64,000 bases of DNA. Source: CAVVKW01 sp963761705. Lineage in GTDB: Bacteria > Verrucomicrobiota > Verrucomicrobiia > Chthoniobacterales > JAATET01. Made by a program: the position numbers and the translations under genes. The DNA is taken from contig CAVXHK010000001.1 of the NCBI GenBank assembly GCA_963761705.1, forward strand, positions 620,001 through 684,000, given 5' to 3'. Below the pieces are notes generated by a model. The model saw only the letters and a program-made list of their open reading frames with translations, was not told where the DNA came from and ran no database searches. Of this stretch, positions 33,582 to 42,493 are shown piece by piece. Within the stretch, counting starts at the first letter, position 1; each line of letters opens with the position of its first letter.

Positions 33582-35005
33582 GCGGTGGCGGTGGTGGATT
33601 TTTGTTTGGCGGCTTTGGGACGGAGGGCGCGGAGGCCGGTGGCGAAGGCGCGCCGTTGACGAGGGGTTTGGCGAGGGCAGCTTTTCTCGTAGGCTGCGAG
33701 GGCAGCGGCGCGGACGGCTTCCGTCCAGGGATCGTTGCCGACGCCGAAGTCGTCGGCGAGCGGTTCGGAGTCGGCGACGATTTCGAGGAGGCGGTGGGAA
33801 TTTTGCTCCAAGGCGTGCCAGTAGTGTTGCTTGTCACGGTCAGTAGGGGGGAGTTTGATTCCGAGGGTTTCTCTGTACTGTTTAATTGCCCCATAGAGCT
33901 GGTTCGATTGGTGATCAGCATATTCGACACCGACGGCGTAGCGGGCGCGGCCCTTGTCGTTGAAGAGAGCGGTGGGCACGGTGAAGGCGGATTCGACCGA
34001 ATCGATAATCTTGGCGTCCTTGGCTTTGACGAACTCGCCAAGCCAGATGCGGGCGGATCGGTCGGCGTATTCGTGAGCGTGGGATTGGAGATTCAGCGGA
34101 GCTTGTTGCTCCTGCGCCGTGGCGGTTCGCAGGACGGTGATAACGTGGAGGTCGCGCCAGAGGCCTTTCTCAAGATCAGCGCGGAGGAGACGGCGTTGAT
34201 CCTTGAAAGCTCGAGTCGTCGCGAAGGAATCGCGTTGTTCCGGGTATTCTGGGCAGGGCAACGCGTTCTCGACGTGGACAGACAGTCTGTCGCTTGTGAT
34301 CCACAGCGCGTACGGCATTGGAAAGAGGCGATTGAGATATCCGCTAGATGCGCGGGTAGCAGCGTCCCACGGCAAAGTTCCTAGAATTGGGAAGTGTAGG
34401 TCCAGAGTTGCCGAATCTAAGCAGTTGAGGATGATAGTCGCTTTCAACGTCTGACCAATAAGCAGACAGTGTAAAAAATTGATGCACGGACCATTGCCCT
34501 TGACGGGTGGTCCCATAGATCCGCCGACAAAAAAACTTTGGTAGGTCAAAAGTGCTCTTGCCAGCTTATCGGACCGAAATTTACGCGGAGTTCCACCCTC
34601 GTGGTCCAAGTGCGTTGGGTTGTTCCCGCTCGCAAGATGATGGAAAAGTTTACTGGTAGGCTGGACCAGTCCTTTCTCTGGCGGCCGGGTCTGTAAAAAA
34701 CGCGGGCCGTCGCCGAACAGTTCGAAGTGTGGGTGGACTTCGGGGCGGTGGAGCGCGGCGGGGAGGCGGGATTCGAGGTCGGAGCCGAAGTCGTCCCAAT
34801 CGTCGCTTGAGTCTGGCGAGCCGAGTTCGGCTTGAGTGAGGCCGACGAGCAGGCGCGTGAGGGCAATGCGTTCGTGGGGCGGACAATCGAGGTCAGCGAT
34901 GGACGCGGCCTCGCGATAGACCGTGTCGAGGCTGACGAGGCGATTGGTGCCGTCGACGTAGCGAACAGGAATCCACGACGAGTCAACGAGGTTGAAGAGG
35001 GGCAT
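33578..35005 (-). CDS. cas8e: Cas8e (Cse1/CasA), Cascade large subunit
   Basis: A protein of about 475 residues, the PAM-reading and Cas3-recruiting subunit. The N-terminus LFNLVDSSWIPVRYVDGT is diagnostic of Cse1, followed by HFELFGDGPRFLQTRP and GGSMGPPVKGNGPCINFLHC, which corresponds to the glycine-rich L1 loop region. The ATG at 35005 is chosen because it gives the standard N-terminus; a longer frame up to 35062 would overlap cas3. No Shine-Dalgarno is visible. Overlaps cse2 by 4 nt. Confidence 0.9.
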   Translation of the reverse strand: MPLFNLVDSSWIPVRYVDGTNRLVSLDTVYREAASIADLDCPPHERIALTRLLVGLTQAELGSPDSSDDWDDFGSDLESRLPAALHRPEVHPHFELFGDGPRFLQTRPPEKGLVQPTSKLFHHLASGNNPTHLDHEGGTPRKFRSDKLARALLTYQSFFVGGSMGPPVKGNGPCINFLHCLLIGQTLKATIILNCLDSATLDLHFPILGTLPWDAATRASSGYLNRLFPMPYALWITSDRLSVHVENALPCPEYPEQRDSFATTRAFKDQRRLLRADLEKGLWRDLHVITVLRTATAQEQQAPLNLQSHAHEYADRSARIWLGEFVKAKDAKIIDSVESAFTVPTALFNDKGRARYAVGVEYADHQSNQLYGAIKQYRETLGIKLPPTDRDKQHYWHALEQNSHRLLEIVADSEPLADDFGVGNDPWTEAVRAAALAAYEKSCPRQTPRQRRAFATGLRALRPKAAKQKSTTATA

Positions 35006-35015
35006 AAAATTTGGA

Positions 35016-37646
35016 TTAGTACCACGATTCATCATCTTCGGACATCGGGGTTTCTCCGACATTTGTGCGCTCGTGTTGGAGGCCGGTTTCGGGGTGGTAG
35101 GTGAATTGAAACTTGGTGGGGTCAGGTCCGTGGCAGGGGTGGACTTGATTGAACTCGTCGACGACGGCGAGAACGGCGGTGGGAAGGTGCTGGTGCAGCC
35201 AGGGAGGTTGGGCGGTGAGGTGGTCTTTAACGAGGTAACGGGGGAGGCGGACCGCGTTCAGGTGAAGTTCGCGGGCGAGTGGGAAGTCGAACAAACCGGG
35301 CGTGAAGGGGACGGTGGTGCCGGTTCGAAAGGTGAAGGTGGTTCGTCCGCTTTGGTTTGTGGGTGGAGATTTGAGGAGAACAAGGTGGGCGGTGGGTTGG
35401 ATCTTCCACCGGGTGTCAGCTCCTTCGAGGTCGTCGATGGTGGATTCGGTGAAGGGATTTTTTAGACGGGCGACGGCGAGTTTTTCGCGAATCAGATCGT
35501 CGAATTCCTGCTTTAGGACGCTGACTCCGGGCGGCAGGTCGCTGGGGACGAGGGATGAGACTTCGAGGATGGGACGGATGTCGGCAGGGAGATCGATCGA
35601 ATCGCGGGAACTCCACGTTTGGTCGGCCAGATAGAGGATGATGGCCGGATAGACAAAGCGGTGGGGAGTGAGCTGGCGTTTCAGCGACGCGGCGTCCGAC
35701 TGCCAGTCGACGGCGGGGCGAAGAATCACGCAGCAGGGGGTGTCGCAACCCGTGGGCCGGGGGCGGTCGTGACGGTGGAGGCGACCAATGCGCTGAAGGA
35801 TGAGGTCAGTGGGTGCGAGATCGGTGATGAGAAGGTCAGCGTCGATGTCGACGGATTGTTCGAGGATCTGAGTGCCGACGAGGATGGCTCCGGTGGGTCG
35901 GGAAGCTGAATTTTTCCCCAAACGGTCAGTCCAGAGGGTTTCGTTGTGGTCGCGGTCGGCCTGAGTGAAGCGGCTGTGGATAAGACCGAAAGTGATGCCA
36001 ACATCGCGGCAACGGGCTTTGAGATCGCGATGGGTGGATTGCGCGAGAGCGATCGTGTTGCGGATAATGAGGACGCAGGCTCCGGCTTCGGCGGCGGTGG
36101 CGGCTTGATCGAGCCAGGCGGGGTCGTCAACGGAGAGAGTGCGGATGGCGACAGATTTCGGCGGCGGGGGCGGGCCGGAGATTTCGATGGCGTCCGCTTT
36201 GGCGCTGCCGGTGGCGACTTTTGTGATGAGCGGATAGGCGTCGGAGGGCGCGGTTTCGACGGCTCCCGCAGCTTTCACGAGGTCGGCCCGGCGGGCGGCG
36301 GTGAGGGTCGCGGAGAGGATGATGACGGTGCAGTGGGTGGCGAGGAGCCACTCAACTGCGCGGTCGACGAGGGCCGAGGTGTAGGGGTCGTAGGAGTGGA
36401 CTTCGTCGATGACGACGACTTTGCCGCTGAGGGCGAAGAGGCGAAGGGCGGAGAACTTGACCGGGAGAACAGCCATCAGGGCTTGGTCGATGGTCCCGAC
36501 GCCAAATGGGGCTAGCATGGCGCGGCGGCTATCCGAGAACCAGCGGTTGGCTTGGGTGGCTTGATCGAAGTCGTCGGCGGGATGGGGCAGACTGATCGAA
36601 GGGAATAGCGGCTGGATCCTGTGGTCGGTGAGCCAGGCACCACCGTGGACGAGCGCAAGGGCGGCAGCATCGGAAACGGTGTGGGTGAGGAATTCCTCGA
36701 CGCGGCCGCGGATGCGATTGCTGGTGAGTTGGGTGGGGAGTGCGAAATACAGGCCGGATTCTTCGCCTTCGGTCCAACGTCGGTAGGCGGCGGCGAGAGC
36801 GGCTTCCGTCTTTCCTTCTCCCATGGGTGCTTCGACGATGTAGAGGCCGGGGGTATCCGCCGCGTTGATGAGTGCCCGTTGAAGGGGGCGGGGATCGGGC
36901 AGACCGAAGAGCTGATTAAATGCCAGGTCGGGCCGGGTGCCGCGGCGGTGCCAGCCGATTTTGTTTACCGCGATGGTAGCGAGTGCCGTCGGATTTTCGC
37001 GGTCGGGCGTGGTGAGGTGAAGTGGAAACCACGTGGTGTTTGACCCGATCCAGTCGCTGAAAATCATGAGGCCGGTGAACCAATGGAGGCGGGCACCTTT
37101 CTCGATTTTTTCGCCGGATGCGAGTGAGCCGAAAAGCGACTGAAGTTCAATAAGGAGTTCGGCTTGGAGGGGAGCGAAGTGTGGAGAGAAGCCGTCGACT
37201 GGGCCGACGAGCGTCGGGAGAGGACGAGCGCCGGTGCAGAGATATTTGCCGTGATGGCCGCCGACGGCGATGAGCCAGTTGGGCGGTTTGGCGAAGAGGG
37301 CGGCGAGGTATTTTTGGCTCAGCCGGGCGTGGACGCCATCGTAGAAGGCGGCGGATTCGAGTCGGAGAGGCGCTTTCCAACGGTCGCACCAGGCCGGGCA
37401 TTTTGATTGAAATCCGGGAGCTATCTTACCGATGTCGTGCGCCGCGATGAGAAGAGCCGCATCGTCGGGGGTGAGGTCTGCGAGGTGGGGCGGGAGCTGG
37501 GCTCGGATGACTGCCGCGACGCTCCCAACATCAATGCAGTGGTCGCGAACGGAAAGGGCGGGAAGATGAGTAACGGGATCGGTTTTGGCCCAGCAATCGG
37601 CGAGGGTGAGGGGGCTGACTGAAGCGGGCATCTGGAGGGCATTCAA
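35016..37646 (-). CDS. cas3: Cas3 nuclease-helicase
   Basis: An 876-residue protein, the signature nuclease of type I CRISPR. The N-terminal HD nuclease has H36, H70-D71 in IAAHDIGKIAP, GGHHGKY at about 129-135, and D198 in IFSDWIG. The SF2 helicase has Walker A APMGEGKTEAAL at about 273, DEVH at 414-417, then LSATL, and motif VI QRIGRLHRHDRP. The C-terminal domain is also present. It is the first gene of the cas operon; the promoter must lie between 37647 and the nucleotidyltransferase fragment. An ATG five codons downstream (MPASVSPL) is an alternative start. Confidence 0.95.
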   Translation of the reverse strand: MNALQMPASVSPLTLADCWAKTDPVTHLPALSVRDHCIDVGSVAAVIRAQLPPHLADLTPDDAALLIAAHDIGKIAPGFQSKCPAWCDRWKAPLRLESAAFYDGVHARLSQKYLAALFAKPPNWLIAVGGHHGKYLCTGARPLPTLVGPVDGFSPHFAPLQAELLIELQSLFGSLASGEKIEKGARLHWFTGLMIFSDWIGSNTTWFPLHLTTPDRENPTALATIAVNKIGWHRRGTRPDLAFNQLFGLPDPRPLQRALINAADTPGLYIVEAPMGEGKTEAALAAAYRRWTEGEESGLYFALPTQLTSNRIRGRVEEFLTHTVSDAAALALVHGGAWLTDHRIQPLFPSISLPHPADDFDQATQANRWFSDSRRAMLAPFGVGTIDQALMAVLPVKFSALRLFALSGKVVVIDEVHSYDPYTSALVDRAVEWLLATHCTVIILSATLTAARRADLVKAAGAVETAPSDAYPLITKVATGSAKADAIEISGPPPPPKSVAIRTLSVDDPAWLDQAATAAEAGACVLIIRNTIALAQSTHRDLKARCRDVGITFGLIHSRFTQADRDHNETLWTDRLGKNSASRPTGAILVGTQILEQSVDIDADLLITDLAPTDLILQRIGRLHRHDRPRPTGCDTPCCVILRPAVDWQSDAASLKRQLTPHRFVYPAIILYLADQTWSSRDSIDLPADIRPILEVSSLVPSDLPPGVSVLKQEFDDLIREKLAVARLKNPFTESTIDDLEGADTRWKIQPTAHLVLLKSPPTNQSGRTTFTFRTGTTVPFTPGLFDFPLARELHLNAVRLPRYLVKDHLTAQPPWLHQHLPTAVLAVVDEFNQVHPCHGPDPTKFQFTYHPETGLQHERTNVGETPMSEDDESWY

Positions 37647-37733
37647 TCATGAGGGGTGGGACAATGGCAGTCCTATGCCGAGTTTTGTGCGCTGGTCGCG
37701 TTTTGGTGCGGAGGTGAGTGTGGTCGGGGCGCT

Positions 37734-37845
37734 GGGGTGGCGGTGAATGCGCACGGGTATTCGCGGGCGACGCACGATGTGGATTTAGTGATTCGGCTGG
37801 ACCGGGAGGATGTCATGGGGGCGTTCGCGGCGCTGGCGGGGATCG
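37734..37845 (+). pseudogene. nucleotidyltransferase gene fragment (copy 3)
   Basis: A 112-bp fragment identical to 39784-39895 on the same strand. It encodes VAVNAHGYSRATHDVDLVIR and the following MGAFAALAGI, the catalytic core of the nucleotidyltransferase, and then breaks into unrelated sequence (an antisense hsdM fragment). It has no start region and no C-terminus. It is a recombination scar 2050 bp from its twin. Confidence 0.85.
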
Positions 37846-37958
37846 CGTTTGGCGTCGGCGTTTTTGTTTTTCGCGAGGAACCAGAGGCAGACGGGAATCG
37901 GCGTGCTGTAGAAGACCTGGCCGGGGAGCGCGCGGCGGATGGTGGCTTTGTCGAACAT
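37846..37958 (-). pseudogene. hsdM fragment (N-6 DNA methylase), piece A
   Basis: On the minus strand an ATG at 37958 overlaps the stop of the KilA-N gene and reads RRALPGQVFYSTPIPVCLWF then LAKNKNADAKR. This is the type I methyltransferase (HsdM) segment after the catalytic domain. It then runs directly into the antisense of the nucleotidyltransferase fragment. A similar but not identical segment is at 39088-39175. It cannot encode an active methylase. Confidence 0.75.
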
Positions 37959-38779
37959 CACTTCAGGCGTTTGACGTTGTTGGCGGAAAGGAGGGTGCGC
38001 ATCTGGGTGATGGCGATTTCGTTCAGCTTGAGCAGACGCTCTGGCTGGGGCAGACCTTGGCGGATGAGCACGGAATTGAGACTTTCAAGATTGGTGAGGA
38101 CGACGAGCTGCTCCAGCGGGGCGTGGTCGCGGATGTTGCCCTCGGCGTCGGGATGGGTGTCGCGCCATTGCTTCGCGGTCTGGCCGAAGAGGGCGACGTT
38201 GAGCAGGTCGGCTTCGTTGGCATAGACGAGCGCGGTCTGGGCCTTGGTGATGGATGGCGGGATGAGCGTCTCCTTGATTGCGTCGGTGTGGATGCGGTAA
38301 TTAATCTTGGCAAGGGTGCGCTGGAGGTTCCAGCCGAGCTTGAGGCGGTCGTTCTCGTCGTCTTTGAGGCGACGGAATTCTTTGACCAGATAGATTTTGA
38401 ACTCGGGGCTGATCCACATGCCGAACTCGAAAGCGATGTCGGGATGGGCAAACGTGCCGCCATAGCGACCAGCGGTGGCTTTGAGGCCAATGGCGTTGGT
38501 TTTCTCAACCCATTCTTTGACACTGAGCTTGTAGCTGTTCAGTCCGGCCTGACTTTTAATTACGGCGAATTCGCCGTAATTAAAATCCGGGTTGAACACG
38601 GACTCCCAGATGCCAAGGAACTCCACGGTGTTCCTGTTGCGGAGCCAGTCGGAGATAAAAAACTCGCCATCCTTGGCCCTCAACATGTCGGTCAGGGAGA
38701 TATAATCGCCATCCTTGCCGGTGAGAATCGATACGGCTGTTCCCCGAACGGCGATGGTGCTGGTTTTATTCTTGCTCAT
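37958..38779 (-). CDS. KilA-N domain protein
   Basis: A 273-residue protein. The N-terminal part, VRGTAVSILTGKDGDYISLT then DWLRNRNTVEFLGIWESVFN, is a KilA-N DNA-binding domain as found in phage anti-repressor-like proteins. The middle reads GRYGGTFAHPDIAFEFGMWI and FKIYLVKEFRRLKDDEN, also standard. The C-terminal part is helical (AQTALVYANEADLLNVALFG). Genes of this type are often found between hsdM and hsdS in type I restriction loci. It overlaps a second KilA-N gene by 4 nt and an hsdM fragment at its stop. Confidence 0.8.
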   Translation of the reverse strand: MSKNKTSTIAVRGTAVSILTGKDGDYISLTDMLRAKDGEFFISDWLRNRNTVEFLGIWESVFNPDFNYGEFAVIKSQAGLNSYKLSVKEWVEKTNAIGLKATAGRYGGTFAHPDIAFEFGMWISPEFKIYLVKEFRRLKDDENDRLKLGWNLQRTLAKINYRIHTDAIKETLIPPSITKAQTALVYANEADLLNVALFGQTAKQWRDTHPDAEGNIRDHAPLEQLVVLTNLESLNSVLIRQGLPQPERLLKLNEIAITQMRTLLSANNVKRLK

Positions 38780-39042
38780 GGGAAGAAACTGTTCCGTCCG
38801 GCCTCATTTCTAATTCCCTCGAATTCGAGGGAATTAAAACCTGGGTTGTTGATGCGTTCCCAGACGTCGAGGAACAGGATGGTGCCTTTATTCTTGAGCC
38901 ACTGCTCGATCAGTGCGCCCGCGCCCTCGAAGTTCCGGTTCCGCACCATGTCGGTGAGCGAAAGATAGTCCCCACCCGGCTGCGTGAGAATGCCGATAGC
39001 CGTGCCTGGGACCTCGATCGTGACTCGTTTGGTTTTGCTCAT
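38776..39042 (-). pseudogene. KilA-N domain protein, C-terminally truncated
   Basis: An 88-residue frame with only the start of a KilA-N domain: VPGTAIGILTQPGGDYLSLT, LIEQWLKNKGTILFLDVWER and FEGIRNEAGRNSF. It stops where the neighbouring protein continues into its core (KLSVKEWVEKTNAIGLKA). It overlaps the complete KilA-N gene by 4 nt and is preceded by the hsdM relic. Either a separately evolving small protein or a decayed copy; I favour decay. Confidence 0.65.
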
Positions 39043-39565
39043 GAAACGGTATGGGCTGGATCTGTTAGCAGTCGGCGGTCGCGGAAGCCGCGTTTGGCGT
39101 CGTCGGCTTTGTTTTTCGCGAGGAACCAGAGGCAGACGGGGATCTGCGTGCTGTAGAAGAGCTGGCCGGGGAGGGCGACCATGTTGTTCTTCGCTTTGCT
39201 CAGGACCTGCGGAATGGCTTCGCTTTGAGGAAATGCGCTATCGCGCAGGGCAGTGTCCACGAGGTCGGCCTCGATGAGGGCCGGCAGATGTCGCTTTCGT
39301 CTGACTGGTTGGAGGACATGCTGCCATTGCTGAGGACGAAGCCGGCCATGCCGTGGGGCGCGAGGTGGTGGATGAAGTGCTGCACCCAGGCGAAGTTGGC
39401 GTTGCCCTTGGGCGGGACGCCGAATTGATGAACGCCTGCGCGTTCACCCTGCGGGCTGCCTTTGGGCGTCTGTCTCGCTCCGCTCAGCCGGTCTTCGTTC
39501 TTGCCCGCAAAGCCGAGAGTGGCGGTGGAGTATTTGGGGGTAGCGGTCTTCGGGGTCTTTGGCAT
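39039..39565 (-). pseudogene. hsdM (type I restriction methyltransferase) remnant, piece B
   Basis: Two overlapping minus-strand frames carry HsdM sequence. The first reads FGVPPKGNANFAWVQHFIHH, then APHGMAGFVLSNGSMSSNQS. After a frameshift near 39270 the second reads VALPGQLFYSTQIPVCLWF and AKNKADDAKRGFRDRR. The catalytic NPPF motif and SAM-binding N-terminal part are not present upstream. This is a broken type I methyltransferase gene, and no hsdS or hsdR is seen in the window. Confidence 0.8.
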
Positions 39566-39699
39566 CGCGAAGCGTGGAAGATACTGACCGGAGAAGTACA
39601 GGAGAAGTTATTTGGTAAGAATCCGAAGGGTTTAGATCCGGTTGGAGGTTGGTCGGGGCGTTGGGGGTGGCTTTGTGGGATGCTCGTGCTGCCGGGGTG
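39566..39699. other. short junction without gene
   Basis: Sequence between the hsdM relic and the intact nucleotidyltransferase. No coding frame of interest; it must contain the promoter and translation start region of the nucleotidyltransferase module if that is expressed. Confidence 0.4.
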
Positions 39700-40224
39700 A
39701 TGAAGTTCGGGCTGGTGGGGGCAGCGGGGGCGTGTGAAATGAGGGGGATGAAGGTGGCGGGGGTCCGATTTTTGGTCGTGGGCGGGGTGGCGGTGAATGC
39801 GCACGGGTATTCGCGGGCGACGCACGATGTGGATTTAGTGATTCGGCTGGACCGGGAGGATGTCATGGGGGCGTTCGCGGCGCTGGCGGGGATCGGGTAT
39901 TTTCCGTCGGTGCCGGTGTCGGCGGCGGAATTTGCGGATCGTGAGACGCGGGAGCGCTGGCGGCGGGAGAAGGGGATGCTGGTCTTGAAGTTCTGGAGTG
40001 ACGTGCATCGGGAGACGCCGCTGGACGTGTTCGTTTACGAGCCGTTCGATTTCAACGCGGAGGAGGCGCGGGCTTTGACGGAAACGGGGGCGGACGGGGT
40101 GCCGGTCCGGTTTGCGTCGATCCCGGCGTTGATCGCGATGAAGGAGGTGGCGGGGCGGGATCGGGACCGGACGGATATTGAAATGCTGCGGCAGATCGCG
40201 GAGCTTGGAGGTGATGGAGATTGA
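39700..40224 (+). CDS. nucleotidyltransferase, AbiEii/DUF6036-like (copy 2)
   Basis: A 174-residue paralogue of 822-1322. The core VGGVAVNAHGYSRATHDVDL carries the metal-binding aspartates, followed by TRERWRREKGMLVLKFWSDV and ASIPALIAMKEVAGRDRDRT. The N-terminus (about 30 residues) differs from copy 1 and looks less conserved, so the start at 39700 is uncertain. It is followed in overlap by the small partner gene. The first half is duplicated as a 112-bp exact repeat at 37734. Toxin function is possible but unproven. Confidence 0.7.
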   Translation: MKFGLVGAAGACEMRGMKVAGVRFLVVGGVAVNAHGYSRATHDVDLVIRLDREDVMGAFAALAGIGYFPSVPVSAAEFADRETRERWRREKGMLVLKFWSDVHRETPLDVFVYEPFDFNAEEARALTETGADGVPVRFASIPALIAMKEVAGRDRDRTDIEMLRQIAELGGDGD

Positions 40225-40447
40225 GACCGGGGATCCGGCGGCAATGGGCTGGGAGCAGTGCACGCCGGAGGGATCGGAGCGGGCGCAGCTGAAGGTCTGG
40301 ATGGCGCTGCCGTTGCGGACGAAGCTGGAGGCGCTGGAGGAGATGTGCGACCGGTCGCGGCGCATGATCGCCTCGCGGCGGGAGCGGGGCCTGCCGTACT
40401 TCGATCCGGAGACCGGGAACCTCGTGCCGGGCCGGGAAAGGAACTGA
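40214..40447 (+). CDS. small partner protein of nucleotidyltransferase (copy 2)
   Basis: A 77-residue homologue of the product of 1322-1555: MGWEQCTPEGSERAQLKVW, then ALPLRTKLEALEEMCDRSRR and GLPYFDPETGNLVPG. It overlaps the nucleotidyltransferase stop by 11 nt; the start is a GTG-ATG pair and the ATG is taken. Family not recognised. Its retention next to each full nucleotidyltransferase supports a functional pair. Confidence 0.6.
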   Translation: MEIETGDPAAMGWEQCTPEGSERAQLKVWMALPLRTKLEALEEMCDRSRRMIASRRERGLPYFDPETGNLVPGRERN

Positions 40448-40480
40448 GCTTATCGGTGAGCTTGAAGTCGAGAGACCGGG

Positions 40481-40498
40481 GCGCGGCTCCGTTGAAGC
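40481..40498 (+). repeat. short interspersed repeat, second copy
   Basis: Reads GCGCGGCTCCGTTGAAGC and differs by a single base from the right half of the element at 24827-24844. The left arm of the hairpin is not preserved here. Located just after the partner-protein gene. Confidence 0.4.
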
Positions 40499-40571
40499 CC
40501 AGCTAGCGGATCGGCTTCCCAACGGTGCCTCCGGGATGGAGGCTGCGGCGACGAGAATGGTGTGCGGACGG

Positions 40572-41693
40572 CTACGCGATGCGGAGGGTGGTCTTGGGAT
40601 CGAAGAGGTGGGTGCGGTCGGGGTCGATGGCGAAGCGCATTCTTCGGGCGCTCGCGGTGTGGTCCGCGGTCTGGTGGCTGCGGCTGATCAGGCTGGTCTC
40701 GCCGGTCGTGAGGTAGAAATACGTTTCGCTGCCCATTGGCTCGACGAGGTCGATGACGGCTGGGAATTGATTCGGCTTCTTCTGGATTTCCTCTTCGACG
40801 ACGACGCAGTCTTCGGGGCGGACGCCGAGGGTGACCTCCTGGCCGATGTATTTGGCGGCGGCGGGGCGGGTGCCGAGTTGCAGCTCGATGGTGCCGGCAC
40901 CGGTCTCCTTGAATTTGAGGGCGTCGGCGGTGCCGCTGAGGGTGCCGGAGACGAAGTTCATCTGCGGGCTGCCGAGGAAGCCGGCGACGAAGAGATTTTT
41001 CGGTTCGTTGTAGAGCTTGAGCGGGGTGTCGACCTGCTGGATGACGCCGTGGCTCATGACGACGATGCGGGTGCCCATGGTCATGGCTTCGACCTGATCG
41101 TGGGTGACGTAGATCATCGTGGCCTGGAGGCGTTGATGGAGCTTGGTCAATTCGGTGCGCATCTGGACGCGCATCTTGGCGTCGAGATTGGAAAGGGGTT
41201 CGTCGAAGAGGAAGACCTTGGGCTGGCGGACGATGGCGCGGCCGACGGCGACGCGCTGGCGCTGGCCGCCGGAGAGGGCCTTGGGTTTGCGGTCGAGGTA
41301 TTCGGAGAGGCCGAGAATGTCGGCGGCTTCGTTGACGCGTTTGGCGATCTCGGCTTTCGGGTACTTCCGGATCTTGAGACCGAACGCCATGTTGTCGCGG
41401 ACGGTCATGTGGGGGTAGAGCGCGTAGTTTTGGAAGACCATCGCGATGTCGCGGTCTTTGGGGGGAGTGTCGTTGACGCGTTTGTCGCCGATGAGGAGGT
41501 CGCCGCCGGAGATCTCTTCGAGGCCGGCGATCATGCGCAGGGTGGTGCTTTTGCCGCAGCCCGAGGACCCGACGAAGACCATGAACTCGCGATTTTGGAT
41601 TTCGAGATTGAAGTCATCGACGGCGGTGACGTCAGTGCCTTTTTTCTCGCCGGGGTAGATCTTTTTGATGTTGCGAAGGGTAACTGCGGCCAT
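40572..41693 (-). CDS. ugpC: sugar ABC transporter ATP-binding protein (UgpC/MsmX type)
   Basis: A 373-residue ABC ATPase. Walker A is GSSGCGKSTTLRMIAGLEE, the Q loop VFQNYALYPHMTVRDN, the signature ALSGGQRQRVAVGRAI, Walker B VFLFDEPLSNLDA and the H loop YVTHDQVEAMTMG. The C-terminal part (LGVRPEDCVVVEEEIQKK) is the TOBE regulatory domain of the MalK/UgpC/MsmX group, which powers import of sugars or glycerol-3-phosphate and is often shared by several transporters. No permease or binding protein is adjacent, so it may be such a shared ATPase. The gene symbol is by family only. Confidence 0.88.
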   Translation of the reverse strand: MAAVTLRNIKKIYPGEKKGTDVTAVDDFNLEIQNREFMVFVGSSGCGKSTTLRMIAGLEEISGGDLLIGDKRVNDTPPKDRDIAMVFQNYALYPHMTVRDNMAFGLKIRKYPKAEIAKRVNEAADILGLSEYLDRKPKALSGGQRQRVAVGRAIVRQPKVFLFDEPLSNLDAKMRVQMRTELTKLHQRLQATMIYVTHDQVEAMTMGTRIVVMSHGVIQQVDTPLKLYNEPKNLFVAGFLGSPQMNFVSGTLSGTADALKFKETGAGTIELQLGTRPAAAKYIGQEVTLGVRPEDCVVVEEEIQKKPNQFPAVIDLVEPMGSETYFYLTTGETSLISRSHQTADHTASARRMRFAIDPDRTHLFDPKTTLRIA

Positions 41694-41784
41694 TTTATCG
41701 AAGGGGTTGGTTTGAGAGAGGGTGAGAGTAGGGGGCGCCGGTGGGAATTGCAATTGTGAGTAAAGCGCGTTGATTTAGCGGAAA

Positions 41785-42456
41785 GTGTTGGAGATCGAAA
41801 TCGGAGGGGTGAGCGTGGCGCTGGACGGGCGGGCCATGGTGTGGACGGAGGAGAGGGTGGTCATCGTGGCGGACACGCACTTCGGGAAGGACGCGACGGC
41901 GAGGGCCAGCGGGGCCGCGGTGCCGGAGGGCACGACGCGGGCGGATATCGACCGGCTGGACGAGTTGCTGGAGCGCCACGGCGCGGCCCGTCTGTGGATC
42001 CTCGGAGACGTCTTCCATTCTCAATTTTCAGCCGAGTCGCGGACGATGGCGGCCCTCGTGGACTGGCGGTCGCAACGGGCTGACCTTGAGATCGAGATCG
42101 TGATGGGAAATCACGACCGTCGGGCGGCCAAACTCCCGGCGCGCCTGGGGATGGCTGTCCTGCCCACGGGAACCGAGCGAGGACCGTGGCGACTGGCCCA
42201 CGAGCCGACGGAAATCCTCGGCGGCCACGTGCTCTGCGGCCACCTGCATCCGGGCGTGCGGATGTCGGGAGGGGGCCGGCAGTCGCTGCGTTTGCCGGTG
42301 TTTGTCGTGGGGCGGGATCGAACGATTCTGCCTGCGTTTGGCGGCATGACCGGAGTGGTCGTGCAAAAACGGGCGGTGGGAGAGCGTTTCTTTGCGGTGG
42401 TCGGCGAGGAGGTCGTCGCTGTCGGGAGCGGGGTGACCCCGGCGGGTTGTTCGTGA
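41785..42456 (+). CDS. pdeM: ligase-associated DNA damage response endonuclease PdeM-like
   Basis: A 223-residue calcineurin-like metallophosphoesterase. The metal motifs are VIVADTHFGKDATARASG, ILGDVFHSQF, VMGNHDRRAAK and LCGHLHPGVRMSGGGRQSL, ending in LPAFGGMTGV, a pattern characteristic of PdeM. PdeM proteins are usually encoded near an ATP-dependent ligase; here the Ku/LigD genes are about 23 kb away. The start is a GTG at 41785. It is divergent from the ABC ATPase with a 91-nt gap. Confidence 0.8.
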   Translation: MLEIEIGGVSVALDGRAMVWTEERVVIVADTHFGKDATARASGAAVPEGTTRADIDRLDELLERHGAARLWILGDVFHSQFSAESRTMAALVDWRSQRADLEIEIVMGNHDRRAAKLPARLGMAVLPTGTERGPWRLAHEPTEILGGHVLCGHLHPGVRMSGGGRQSLRLPVFVVGRDRTILPAFGGMTGVVVQKRAVGERFFAVVGEEVVAVGSGVTPAGCS

Positions 42457-42493
42457 TTTTCACAAAATGCTCCCGTAAGGTGCGCGGTGCATC

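Noticed and set aside
40527..40543. GCCTCC-GGGAT-GGAGGC hairpin after the second partner gene
   Set aside because: Six-base stem without a following T run; not enough to call a terminator.
40536..41759. A 407-codon plus-strand frame
   Set aside because: Exactly antisense to the ABC ATPase; no domain.
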